Under the pieces are notes generated by a model. The model did not search any database and had not been told where the DNA came from. It worked only from the letters and a program-made list of their open reading frames with translations. Made by a program: the position numbers and the translations under genes. 64,000 bases of DNA. Origin: Pleurostoma richardsiae (lineage: Eukaryota; Ascomycota; Sordariomycetes; Calosphaeriales; Pleurostomataceae). How positions within the stretch are numbered: position 1 is the first letter of the stretch; each line of letters begins with the position of its first letter. The stretch lies in contig JANBVO010000005.1 of assembly GCA_030052745.1 (NCBI GenBank), forward strand, positions 1,116,001 to 1,180,000. Direction: 5' to 3'. Shown piece after piece: positions 52,779 to 63,314 of the stretch.

Positions 52779-54284
52779 TCACTCCGTCCATCGGCCAGCC
52801 TCTTTCATCGATTTCACAAACTCGGCTTTCATCTCGGCAGCGAATTCATCGTTCATCAGAACATCTAGGCAGATGAGGGCGTTCGCCTTTCCTGCTCGAA
52901 GTGCTTCCCCGTGAGCGAATTCACCCTCCGCTGCCTCGAGAAATCCGATCGAATGTGGAAGGTCGGCCGCCTTGATTTCGAACATAACTTGGATTCCGGG
53001 GCAGATGTAGGAGCAGCTGCCGAAGTCACTGTCGCAAGTAAGTCAGCTTCGCAGCATATGTTACGGTTCAGTGGGAGAGGGGGCGCCTACGAGCATCCCG
53101 GCTGGTCGTGCGCTATCCTCGCCTCATCCAGCGGCAGCATCTTATTCGGTTCCATTCCTAGGTGTTTCAGCATGTATTGTCTGTATTGCTCCGCCAGCAT
53201 CCCGTTGGACACGACGTCCTCGTAAAGGGCATTCCTAGCGGAGGGTTAGTGCGGCTCCCCTGATACTAGGCCGGTCCTAGTCGACGGATAATCAACTCAC
53301 CAGTCAAGCTCGACCTTGCATCCCGTCGAGTCCGCCGCGGCCTCAAATATCCTTTCAACTCTCGCCCTCAGCGCGTTCGCCCTCTTGATGTCAGGTGCAC
53401 GGACGCTGAACGAACCCTCGGAGAAGTCCGGAATCAGGTTCGACACCTTGCCTGCCTCGAGGATTACCCCCTGGATGCTCTCGCCCTTGGCCAGGTGCTG
53501 TCGCAGCAGCGCAATGCCATTATATGCGTGCACAATGGCGTCACACGCGTTCCTGCCTGTCCAGGGGCCGGTCGCTGCGTGCGCTGTCTTGCCCCTGAAC
53601 CGTGCCTTAAGCTTCCACGAGGCCTTGGTGCAGCACAGCGGCGTACTGAAGTTGGCCATGCCGTGCGACATAACGCACGCATCGAATCCTCGCCAGGCGC
53701 CGTTCTTCGCCATGATCCACTTACCGGCGCAGGACTCTTCCGCCGGCGTGCCCATGACGACGAGGGTGCCTGGCAGGTTCCGCGCCTTCATGACCGCCTC
53801 AACGCCGATGGCTGAGGCTATGGAGGAGGTGGCGATGAGGTTGTGCCCGCAAGCATGGCCCATGCCGGGGAGCGCGTCTAGATGAGTTTAGTAATAACAG
53901 CGTGCGATGCATCAAGGATTGGAGTCACGAGTGACGTACCATACTCGGCGTTGAAGCAGACTGTCCGGCCGCCTTCCTTGACGCTGAATCGTGCTTCGAA
54001 TGCAGTCTCGACACCATAGACGCCGCGGCTGACGCTCCATCCCCTCGCCTCGAACCAGTCCGAGAGAAGCTTACATGCCTCTACCTCCCCAAAGGCAAGT
54101 TCGGGATGATTGAATATCTATGGACAGTCAGCAACGGGACTAATGACTTGCATCGAGCGATGGCAGATGCTCTGACCCCGAGATTCAGGCGCCGAAGCTC
54201 TTTGTTGGCATCATCGATAGCCGTGACGACCTCGTCGATGACTTCGGCGGGTTGGAGATGGCTGTCCTGTACAACTACGGTCAT
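52779..54284 (-). CDS. M20 family amidohydrolase (PM20D2/ACY1L2-like)
   Basis: Zinc-dependent hydrolases of this group cut N-acyl amino acids, dipeptides or carbamoyl/amide compounds. Exons (minus strand) are 54284-54177, 54117-53940, 53877-53301, 53234-53091 and 53028-52779, giving 418 residues with matching phases throughout. The start MTVVVQDSHLQPAEVIDEVV leads to IFNHPELAFGEVEA and, across a splice, DALPGMGHACGHNLIA, which carries the metal-binding His and Asp. GTPAEESC carries the catalytic Glu pair, and MSHGM and GKTAHAATGPWTGRNACDA follow (dimerisation lid). The C-terminal splice restores GCSSDFGSCSYICPGI with a later His-containing SIGFLEAAEG. There is no signal peptide, so it is cytosolic. 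The gene is convergent with the zinc-cluster regulator (267 bases) and divergent from the permease. Confidence 0.92.
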
Positions 54285-54838
54285 CTTGAGTGTCTGCCGT
54301 GCCAAGGCTCCGTCTGCATGTCGTGACGCTCGAAGATGCTGAAAATTGTTTTGATAAGACTATTAAAGCATCTGCACGTGCGTACTTCAGGTCGATGCCG
54401 TCGGAAGAGTGGTTGCCGTTGACACATTTGGATTATCATGCTGCTCCTATCGGCAGTCGGTCGGGCCGAGTGTTCGGTCCTACCGAATGGACGTGCCGGT
54501 GGCCGAACCCACACTGAGGGACGCCACCCCAGACACAAGTTCGAGACAGTAGATAGCGGTCCCCATTGCGTTGCTTCTCCGGCCTCCATAGAGCGAGAGC
54601 GGAGGTGGTGGCGCGATGGAACAGGGTGCCGACATCTCTGCCCGAGATAACATGGTCCTAAGATGCTTGGCTCAGATGGAGTCGAGATAAGCCCGTCAAC
54701 CATACGCAAGCTTTCCAGGGCATAAATATCTTCAATAGGTCCATATCATGTTGCAGAGCCCCGAAAGTCCTCTTAGACGGTAGCCAGACGCTATCCAGCG
54801 CATACCCTTTACAACGCTGCATACCCGCGAAAGCCAAC
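54285..54838. promoter_or_regulatory. Divergent promoter with six HGATAR (AreA/NIT2-type) motifs
   Basis: GATA-factor consensus sites occur at 54352-54357 (TGATAA), 54433-54438 (TTATCA), 54447-54452 (CTATCG), 54551-54556 (AGATAG), 54645-54650 and 54685-54690 (both AGATAA). About 1.6 would be expected in this length at even base use. The last two lie in direct orientation 40 bases apart, close to the permease start. Confidence 0.55.
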
Positions 54839-56854
54839 ATGTCAGACGGGGAAATTGCAAAGGGGCAGCCGCGCCAGTCTGGCGGCGAGGACCATGAGCT
54901 CGGCGAAAAACACCTGGGAGGAGATGACGTCGGGATGGAAGCTCTCAATGGGACAGTAGTTGACGTCGACGTCGACGGTCCGGAGGCGAGGAGAGTACTA
55001 CGGAAGATCGATCTCAACCTCATGCCGCTCCTCTGCGTGACATATCTGATTCAGGTACGAGCCACTATCGCGTCAGACATCAATAGTACCATCCGGCGAA
55101 AGCTTGCTAATCATAACTGTTAGTAGTTTCTGGATAAGTCCTGTGTCTCCTACGCCGCCCTGTGGGGAATGAAGACAGACGCGCACCTCGTGGGCGACCA
55201 GTACTCCTGGCTCACGACCATCTTCTACCTCGGCTACATGGCCAGCGAATTTCCAGCCAATATCCTGTTCCAGAAGTTCAACATCACCCTCACCTGCGGC
55301 ATAGCCATCGTGCTGTGGGGGGTTGTCCTGCTATGCATGACTGGTGCGGACAACTTCCCGGGCCTGCTAGTGGCTCGTATGTTCTTGGGCATGCTCGAGT
55401 CTGGCGTCAGTCCTTGCTTTGTCCTTCTCACCTCCATGTTCTACCGAAGGTAGGTCCCCTTCAGATCCAGCTGCTGTCTTCACAGTTGCGTCCCATACTA
55501 ATAGCCCAATAAGGAACGAGCAGCCTCTTCGGACGGGCATCTGGTTCTCGATGAACGGCCTCGCCAACATCCTCGGAGGCTTGATAGGCTATGGCATAGG
55601 TTTCATCAAGGCGGATATTCCCGCCTGGAAGTTCCCTTTCGTCATCTTCGGGTCTGCGACCATACTATGGGGTTTCCTCTTCCTGTGGCTCGCGCCGTCA
55701 AACCCAACCAAGGCCAGGTGGCTCACTCCAGAGGAGAAGTCTATTGCCGTGTTGAGGCTGGCAGACAACGAGACGGGCATCGACAATAAGCATTTCAAGT
55801 GGTACCAGGTCAAGGAAGCAGTCATGGACCCCGCTTTCTGGCTTCTAAACCTGAACACGATTGCCAACACTATCCCCAACGTACGTTCTGTCAGAATCTT
55901 CTTTCACCTACGTGCTAACTGAAGCTCCGCAGGGTTCAGTTACTGCCTTCGGGCCCCTCATCGTCAACGGTTTCGGCTTTACCAAGTTTCAATCAACGCT
56001 GCTCAACATGCCCAGCGGTGCCTGCCAGATCATGGCTCTCTGGATATCCGGGTAAGATAGCAACACTATCACCGTAGCGCCGAACTCGCTAATGTACCGG
56101 CCCAGCTATATCACCTTGAAAGTGAAGGGCGTTCGCCATTTCGTCATGATAGGCGGCGTTTTCGTCGCCATCATCGGCTCTGCACTCATCTACGCCCTCC
56201 CAGATTCTCACAGAGTCGCTCGGCTAATGTCAGTCTCCTAACAACTCCCTGGCGGCAATGAGTCAGTGCTAACCAGAGTTTTACAGCGGCTATTACCTCC
56301 TTGTTGGGTTCAGTGTCACGTTTGTGCAGGGTCTGAACCTCATCCAAGCCAACGTTGCTGGACGAACCAAGAAGACTGTTTTCACCGCTTCCATATTCGT
56401 CACGTATGTCCCTGTTCTTGTGTGATGTCTGTAAGCGTACTGATTGAGAGCATCAGCTACTGCGTCGGCAATCTTATCGGGCCGCAGCTGTTCTTTGAGC
56501 ACGAGGCACCGCGATATCAATCTGGGTTCGCCTCCATGCTTGTCTGCTTCGGTGTACAAGTGCTGTTTGTCGGGCTGCTCTACGTCGTTTATCTTAGAGA
56601 GAACCGCAAGGTTAGTGAAGTGATTTCGTTTTCATCTCTTATCATCTCATATCATCTCAAGAACAGTCACTGATAAGCTGGCAGCGCGACCGTTTCACTG
56701 CTGGTGCTCCGCCAGCAGAAGAAGGGGATATGATCATGCTGGGTCTTTCTGACAAGACTGATGTAAGCATCCCTGCTACATTGACCGGGCCTTTCGCTAA
56801 TAGTCTTTCGACAATCTACAGAAAGAGAATCTTCATTTCCGTTACGTTCTGTAG
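54839..56854 (+). CDS. MFS permease, allantoate/DAL5-type anion:cation symporter
   Basis: Members of this family take up allantoate, ureidosuccinate, dipeptides, vitamins or similar organic acids across the plasma membrane. I infer nine exons: 54839-55054, 55127-55449, 55514-55880, 55933-56051, 56106-56228, 56287-56403, 56457-56610, 56685-56762 and 56822-56854 (509 residues, all phases consistent). Twelve hydrophobic helices are visible. Family marks are LNLMPLLCVTYLIQ-FLDKS, GDQYSWLTTIFYLGYMASEFPAN, GMLESGVSPCFVLLTSMFYRR-NEQPLRTGIWFSMNG, NVAGRTKKT, SYCVGNLIGPQ-like (TYCVGNLIGPQLF) and the C-terminal DKTDKENLHFRY box. Many small exons make it easy to mis-call. Location beside an amidohydrolase and GATA sites suggests uptake of a nitrogen source. 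Confidence 0.93.
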
Positions 56855-57969
56855 GGGGTCAGGAGCTTGCGGGATCCTCGTCCTGGACATCCAAATGTCA
56901 AGTTCTCAAGGCTTAATACTGTCTACGAAGATATCTGTGCGTGACCTGCGAGCATATATATATATATATATAAATTAGATGCTCTTGCTGCATTTAACTC
57001 ATTCATTGTGCACCGTGTCCCGATTCGGTTCACATGACGGCCAGTCTTATTATTCATTCGCACTGGATGATCCAGGCCTCCGGGCCCGTTTCAGATCATA
57101 AACAAGTTGTCTTGAAGTATTTCTGTCGCATATGCATATCCAACTGCAGGTGAATTCCTCGTAACGGTTCCTATGTTCGCTACCACCCGTTATGCTCCTC
57201 AATTGCTGGAGGGGAGACAGAGTTGATGATAGATCGAGTACTATCAGAGTCTACAACAGTGGATTAAAGCCAATCTTTCCTGCAGTCTATACTTCCCCGG
57301 CTTGCTTCCGGTTACAATGTCGAGTTGTGGCAATGGCCTTAGAAAATTCCGGGATCCGGGAATTATGCCATGGTTGACTGATAATGTGTAGAGATGTCTG
57401 GCTGACGAGACGACCCGCGTTAGATCAGAAGCCACACTTTGACCTCACCCACAGGTGTCACTAGTATCGCAGTGCTTTGGATTCATGACACCATGGAGTG
57501 AGTAAGGGTAAGCATGCCTGCTTCTCGACCGCAAGTAGGGCCGATGGTTGACAGGCAGTGGCCTCCGTAACCGAACAAGTCGGCTTCGGTCGGACCGGTC
57601 ATGACATTGCCGATTCCACTCAGACTGTCGAAGTGACATTGTTCGGACAGTATCCACGAGAAATGACACTATGCTAGTGAAGTGGCTAAAAGAGAGCGAG
57701 ACCGGAGCTTCGATCTGGAGATTTGAAGTGTACCCTGTCGAGATCATGCTAATACGATGAGAAGTGCAGGTGTTGTTGCTAAATCAACCAGGAGCAAACT
57801 CATTTACGTCCGGTCCAGACTCATAGAGCGTGTCAAGTTCCAACGCTTCATGGACGGCAAGAAATGAGACACAGATATGTCAATGATCGTAAGGAGGCTA
57901 AGCGACTTTTGGTATCCAAATTGACGAAAATCTTTTTCTAATGTCTAAGATAGTATATTAGTCGTGGAA
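56855..57969. other. 1.1-kb interval with a (TA)n run, no gene
   Basis: 3' flank of the permease gene and promoter of the MFS gene. It contains a 19-base TA repeat at 56954-56972. No credible frame. Confidence 0.5.
56954..56972. repeat. (TA)n microsatellite
   Basis: Uninterrupted alternating A and T, 19 bases, about 100 bases after the permease stop. Confidence 0.95.
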
Positions 57970-60000
57970 ATGGAAAAGATGTGTGTTGGAGGAGGAAACA
58001 GAATCTCGCAACTTCAAGGTATGCCTAACCGTCAGACTCCGCCCCTTCAACGACTGATCTGGCTGGGTTCTGAAGACTCGACCAAACAACATCACCTATC
58101 AGCATCCAGTCATGTCAATCAGGAAGCATCGGACCCAGGGTACTCCAGGCAAGACAGTGAAGAAAACACGGATGTCGGGGAGGTCGGAATTTCTGCCCGA
58201 TCAAGCATCACACAGGAGACTCGAGTCGCGAATTGGGAAGGCAATGCTCCCGAAAACCCCTACAACTGGCCAACTGTGAGACAAACGAAACAAGATTTCA
58301 GCTCGGCATCACGGAGAAGAGATGACTGATGAACTTGCAGAAGAAGAAGATTTGGATAGTCTTCGTACTCATGTTGCCAATCTTGAACAGCTGTCTGGGG
58401 AGCTCTTTGACGAGCAATGCCATCATCTTCATCACTGCGGATTTCAGCATTGATTCACGCCCGCAGAGGGCTTTGCCAATGTCTGTTTACCTAGTGGGTA
58501 TGCTGCTCCTCAACACTTAGGTGATATCCTTTTCTTACACCTGATAGGCTACGTTTTAGGTGAGAGCCAGGTCTCCCTATCTTCCAAAACGAAGTTTAAT
58601 GTCTGAAGGGCCTTTGGTATGGGCTCCGATGAGCGAACGGATAGGTCGGCGCGACATCACCATTGCCACATCCATCCTCTTTGCGCTTTCAACTATGGCC
58701 TGTGCCCTGTCGCCCAACTGGGCAGCCCTCTTGATTTTCAGGCTTTGTTGCGGCGTGCTCGGAAGTGCGCCTGTGGCTGTCGTCACGGGAGTCCTAGCGG
58801 ATATTTATCGAGATCCCGTTGCTCGAGGACGTGCTGTCGTGATCTATATGGTGGTAAGCTCCAAAGCTCTTGGGCCATCGCAGGGCTGTTTGCAGGGACT
58901 TACAGGACTAGATAACAGCATTCGGACCGTTACTTGCCCCAATCCTGTCAGGATTCGCATCACCTTCCCTCGGTTGGCGCTGGACCTTTTGGATTGCCCT
59001 CATCTTCGCCGGTGTTACACTACTGCCACTCATGACTCTACCGGAGACATATGCACCCGTCCTCCATGCCCGTTGTCAAGGAACCGCTAGCAAGGTGCAT
59101 ATGAGGACCCCTACACTTCCCCATACCAACAGGAGCAACTCCGTACCACTGACTAGCTTCCTACCACGACCATTGTACATGTTGTTCTTCGAACCTATTG
59201 TGGGCACGTCTTCCGCATATCTTGCACTGTGTTACGCCTTGTTCTATATGTCATTTCAAGCATTCCCGATTATCTTTCAGGATTTGTACGGCCTATCACC
59301 AGGGATATGTGGCCTGGCTTACCTACTAGTGGGCGCTGGATGTATTATGTCGTTGCCGGCATTCTGGCTATACGACATCATCTTGTTTCGAGCGCAACGA
59401 AAGCAGAAAAGTTGGGCGGGGCGAGAGGAATCACGTCGGCTGCCCATGGCATGCGTCGGAGGCCCTCTATTTGCTCTCTCGCTCTTTTGGCTCGGCTGGA
59501 CGGCACGCAGCAGCGTGTCGTTCGCGATTCCCATGCTGGCGGGCATTCCGTTCGGGTTTGGATTCATATGCATCTTCATCTCTCTACTGTACAGCTCCTC
59601 CTTCAGCCCTGTTTATCTCCATCTGACTGTTGTATGGGAGCTGACGTTCAACCGTAGGAACTACCTCACGGACGCGTATGGCAGGTTTGCGGCTTCGGCC
59701 AATGCGGCATCGAGCTGCTCTCGGAGTCTGCTGGCGACTGTGCTCCCTCTTGCAACGGCCCCGATGTTCGATACGATGGGAATCGCCGGTGCGTGCAGCC
59801 TCCTGGGCGGCATGGCAGCCTTGATGTGCGTGATCCCGTTCGTTTTTATCTGGCAGGGAGATAGGATTCGGGCGGCTTCTGCATTCTGCAAGCTGCTTGA
59901 AGACAGAGGAGATGACAGGCCGGAGTTAGCTGTCACGGATACCGAGATGAGGTCGTTTCAACGTGAAGAGCTAGCGATGCCTGGCGTAGGTCGAGCCTAA
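57970..60000 (+). CDS. MFS transporter, DHA1 drug/polyamine type
   Basis: A proton-driven exporter of the Qdr/Tpo/Flu1 kind in the plasma membrane. I infer exons 57970-58275, 58341-58497, 58548-58559 (12 bases), 58609-58853, 58912-59588 and 59658-60000, giving 579 residues. A polar N-terminal region of about 90 residues ends in NWEGNAPENPYNWPT, then helix 1 (KKKIWIVFVLMLPILNSC). The microexon restores VYLVGYVLGPLVWAPMSERIGRR, which includes the family's signature loop. Further marks are GVLADIYRDPVARGRA, GWRWTFWIALIFAGVT-type helices, LPETYAPVL and, after the last splice, LLNYLTDAYGRFAASANAA. Without splicing, the region shows stop codons and looks broken. The start could also be the ATG at 57979. 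Substrate is unknown. Confidence 0.85.
58548..58559 (+). other. Inferred 12-base microexon of the MFS gene
   Basis: Between two introns of 50 and 49 bases (GTATGC...GATAG and GTGAGA...TGAAG), the 12 bases GCTACGTTTTAG supply YVL plus parts of the flanking glycines. Skipping it would delete YVLG from the otherwise conserved helix 2 signature. Confidence 0.7.
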
Positions 60001-60669
60001 AGTTTCGTGCGGTTTGGCTGAAGCTCTCGGTGAAAGGAGGCTGTCTTGGATGGGCATAGTTGGCGTGATGCGCGCTAGAAGGCTGAGAATGCTCAAGGAG
60101 CAGGTGTAATATACTCCAGTCTAAAACCGACCAAAGCAACTTGACTAGGCAGCAAGTTCTGATTCTTGGACTCTCGAGGACAAAGCGAAGGGACAGGCCT
60201 CCATCGTTTGTTCCCAAAGAGGCAATCTCGGTAATTATTCCGTGCCAGTGGCTTTGTGACTTTGATTTCCACCATTCAGAAAGCACCGTCAGCACGGCCC
60301 GGTTCTTGCTTCAACCAGTACGACCAAGAGCACTCTCAGGAGGGCCATCCAATGCCATCCGGCTGCAATCCCGCAATTCCTCACTTGTACCGGGAATTGT
60401 CATCGTGACTCCGGCATCTCCTGTTGTTAAATGCGTGGTACGGCTCCGAGATCCCCGGCGTTCCCTTCCGCGTGGAGGACGTGCTTTTTCTACAGGCTAA
60501 ACCCATGGGCCAAGTGTGTTCAGTGAAACCATGCGTAGCGCTACAGGGGTCCTGTGAGCCGGGTTAACCAGGTTGGTGGGATATATATACTGCCGTCTAT
60601 ATCCCCTTCATCTCTCACTTTCCGCCGGGTAGGCCGTAGCATCTCCACACACTATTACTACTCGCCACA
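60001..60669. other. Interval before the GH30 gene
   Basis: 3' flank of the MFS gene and promoter of the galactanase gene. No credible frame. Confidence 0.5.
60495..60590 (+). promoter_or_regulatory. Putative GGCTAAA (XlnR/Xyr1-type) site and TATA box of the GH30 gene
   Basis: GGCTAAA at 60495-60501 matches the binding motif of the xylanolytic regulator XlnR/Xyr1. A TATA box (ATATATATAC, 60581-60590) lies 80 bases before the ATG. A single seven-base match is weak evidence on its own. Confidence 0.4.
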
Positions 60670-62118
60670 ATGCGTCTAACTCAGCTGGCGCTGGCCTTGG
60701 GATTATTAGGCAGAGTCCCCTTTGCGGTTGCGGACACCACCACAACCATCAATGCCAAGTCCAACTGGGGCACATGGGATGGCTGGGGGACATCGCTTGC
60801 CTGGTGGGCTAAGAAGTTTGGTAATCGAGACGACCTTGCGGACATCTTCTTCAGCCTCAACACTACGTCGTTCAACTCCCAATCTGTGCCCGGGCTCGGG
60901 ATGACTATTGCGCGATATAATGCCGGCGCCTGCAGCTGGAATAGCGTCAGCGGCGAGAGCATGGTGACCTCGTCCACCATGATGGCGTCGCGGCAGATGG
61001 AAGGCTTCTGGACTGACTGGAGCAGCACCGACATCTCGTCGTCAAGTTGGGACTGGACCGTGGACGCCAATCAGCGTGCGATGCTGAGCAAGGCACAGTC
61101 CAGGGGGGCGAATCACTTGGAGCTGTTCAGCAACTCTCCGATGTGGTGGATGTGCAACAACCACAACCCGGCTGGGGCCGACGACGGCGGCGACAACTTG
61201 CAGACCTGGAACTACAATCAACATGCGGTCTATCTGGCGGCGATTGCTCAGTACGCCAAGGCCCACTGGGGCATTAGTTTTGAGAGCGTGGAACCGTTCA
61301 ACGAGCCTATCGCAACGTGGTGGAAAGCTTCATCGGGGACGCAGGAGGGCTGCCACTTTGAAGTGAGCACGCAGAAGACCGTCATTAGCAACCTACGCAC
61401 AGAGCTGAATAACCGCGGCTTAAACTCTGCTATTATTGCTGCGTCCGATGAGAACACGTACGACCAGGCAAAGTCAACCTTCTCCTCCCTCGGGGACGCC
61501 GCGGTCGCCGACATCGGCCGCGTCAATGTGCACGGCTACCAGTACGGTAGCGGGAGCCGTGACGGCCTCTACGCCCTTGTGGCCGCCAAGGGAAAGAAGC
61601 TCTGGAACAGCGAATACGGCGAGAGCGACGCGACAGGCGAGAGCCTCGTCAGCAACCTGCTGCTCGACTTCCGGTGGCTGCATCCCACGGGCTGGGTGTA
61701 CTGGCAAGTCCTGGACGGTGGTGGCTGGGGCCTGATCGATGGGGACAACGACTCGGGCACCGTCGGGGCGGTCTCCAACAAGTACTTCACATTGGCACAA
61801 TTCACCCGGCACATCCGCCCAAGCATGCAGATCCTCGACGGGGGGGCCGATAATGTTGTAGCGGCGTACGACGCCGCGAGCCGGAAGTTGGTGATCGTGG
61901 CTGTCAACTGGGGGAGCGCGCAGTATCTCAACTTCGAGCTGTCCGGCTTCTCTCAGCCGCCGGTGAGCGGCACAAAGGTCGCCCGCTGGAGGACGCAGAT
62001 CGGCAGCGGGGACCGGTATGTTGCGTACTCAGACACGACCGTGAGCGGGACAAAGTTCTGGTCGTACTTTGACACGAATACCGTGCAGACGTTTGAAGTC
62101 ACTAATGTCGTCTTGTAA
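60670..62118 (+). CDS. Secreted GH30 endo-beta-1,6-galactanase
   Basis: The enzyme cuts beta-1,6-galactan side chains of plant arabinogalactan proteins. It is a single exon of 482 residues, starting MRLTQLALALGLLGRVPFAVA (signal peptide). The mature part begins TTTTINAKSNWGTWDGWGTSLAWWAK, a hallmark of the fungal beta-1,6-galactanases in GH30. The acid/base Glu is in SVEPFNEP (near residue 219) and the nucleophile Glu in LWNSEYGES (near residue 316). Aromatic-rich loops (NSPMWWMCNNHNP, YWQVLDGGGWG) line the substrate groove. The C-terminal part, about residues 385-482, is the usual beta-sandwich side domain. Residue numbers are approximate. Confidence 0.94.
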   Translation: MRLTQLALALGLLGRVPFAVADTTTTINAKSNWGTWDGWGTSLAWWAKKFGNRDDLADIFFSLNTTSFNSQSVPGLGMTIARYNAGACSWNSVSGESMVTSSTMMASRQMEGFWTDWSSTDISSSSWDWTVDANQRAMLSKAQSRGANHLELFSNSPMWWMCNNHNPAGADDGGDNLQTWNYNQHAVYLAAIAQYAKAHWGISFESVEPFNEPIATWWKASSGTQEGCHFEVSTQKTVISNLRTELNNRGLNSAIIAASDENTYDQAKSTFSSLGDAAVADIGRVNVHGYQYGSGSRDGLYALVAAKGKKLWNSEYGESDATGESLVSNLLLDFRWLHPTGWVYWQVLDGGGWGLIDGDNDSGTVGAVSNKYFTLAQFTRHIRPSMQILDGGADNVVAAYDAASRKLVIVAVNWGSAQYLNFELSGFSQPPVSGTKVARWRTQIGSGDRYVAYSDTTVSGTKFWSYFDTNTVQTFEVTNVVL

Positions 62119-63314
62119 GGGGCGACCGCTTAAAAATAGCTATGTATATAGGGCTTGGGTTGTATAGGTGAGTTATAGCACAGAACTACTGGAATCTCGG
62201 TGACGGTTTTCCGAGTTCGGAAAATGCGTGTAGGCACAACAGCCATAACGGTAGCTATAACCAACAACAATTCCAAGTATTTAAGAATCGCCTTCGAGGC
62301 TTCTCTTAGTCGTAGTGCGGCTACGTAGTAAGCCATTCGGTCTGAATAAACTGGAGATTAAAACAGATTAAGCTCCGTCTCTGATGAGTTTATAGGGATT
62401 CTGTCGTGATATCCAATCATCATACTTCGCGTGCCCACAGAAGAACAATTCTTGAGTGCCCTTTCAAATAAAAATACGACCAGCTGTAGCAAATAGCTCA
62501 TGAACCCTATCGGTTCTTGGCAGAAAATGCCCCGATGAGAAGCCCTGAAAGCTTGACAGTTATAGTAATAATTAGCAGCCGGCGGACTTTGTCGGATCAA
62601 GCAACCTGTCATCCTACCTGCAGCTGATGCATCACAGCGGCTACACAACCTCACGTACTAGCGAATTGATAAGACCGAATGGGGCGAGATGGATGCCGGG
62701 ACATGCACGCCCGGAAAAGGTGCTGACGGTACTGATGGAGCAACGAAATGGAACGATAAGAAGCTTATGGGGTTGTCACCCCACACCGTAGCAGCCCCCA
62801 ACCCATCAGTAATCAACATCACCTACATGAGGAGCTGCAGGTTTGGTCAGACCCGTTCAATGAGAAATATGCATGGACTGGGCCAAGTTGCGGCTAAGTC
62901 TTCAGTGTCTGGATTATGATAGGGCATTGTCATTTTCAGCTTTTAAGTCCAACCTTATTTTTGGCTCCAGCGCAGCCTGCCGAAGTTGGCACGACATTCG
63001 AACCGCAAATATGAAGTCTAATCTGGGCCACGGAAACTCTGGTTCAGTTTGGCCCCCTGCCTGCATCTTTGTAGATTTGATGCGTGATGAGACTACCCTT
63101 TCATCTTGCCATATGCCTTCATCCGCTCTCTCTCCGTTCACACAAAGTCTACCTTCCTGGCACCAAGGCATCATGTCCTGCAGTCTCGTCCTTGGCTATA
63201 TAGCCTTCCAGTTGATACTCAAAGGATTTCACCGTTTCTCAACTTCGTAACTCCAAAGCTGTAGCCAACCGCCAATATTGACAACCATTAGACCCGTCCC
63301 TTCGAAGGCAAGAC
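62119..63314. other. 1.2-kb interval without a gene
   Basis: 3' flank of the galactanase gene and promoter of the edge gene. Frames are short and show no domain. Confidence 0.5.

Noticed and set aside
58498-58608. Stop codons inside the MFS transporter, suggesting a pseudogene
   Set aside because: Two introns around a 12-base exon remove all of them and restore a conserved motif.
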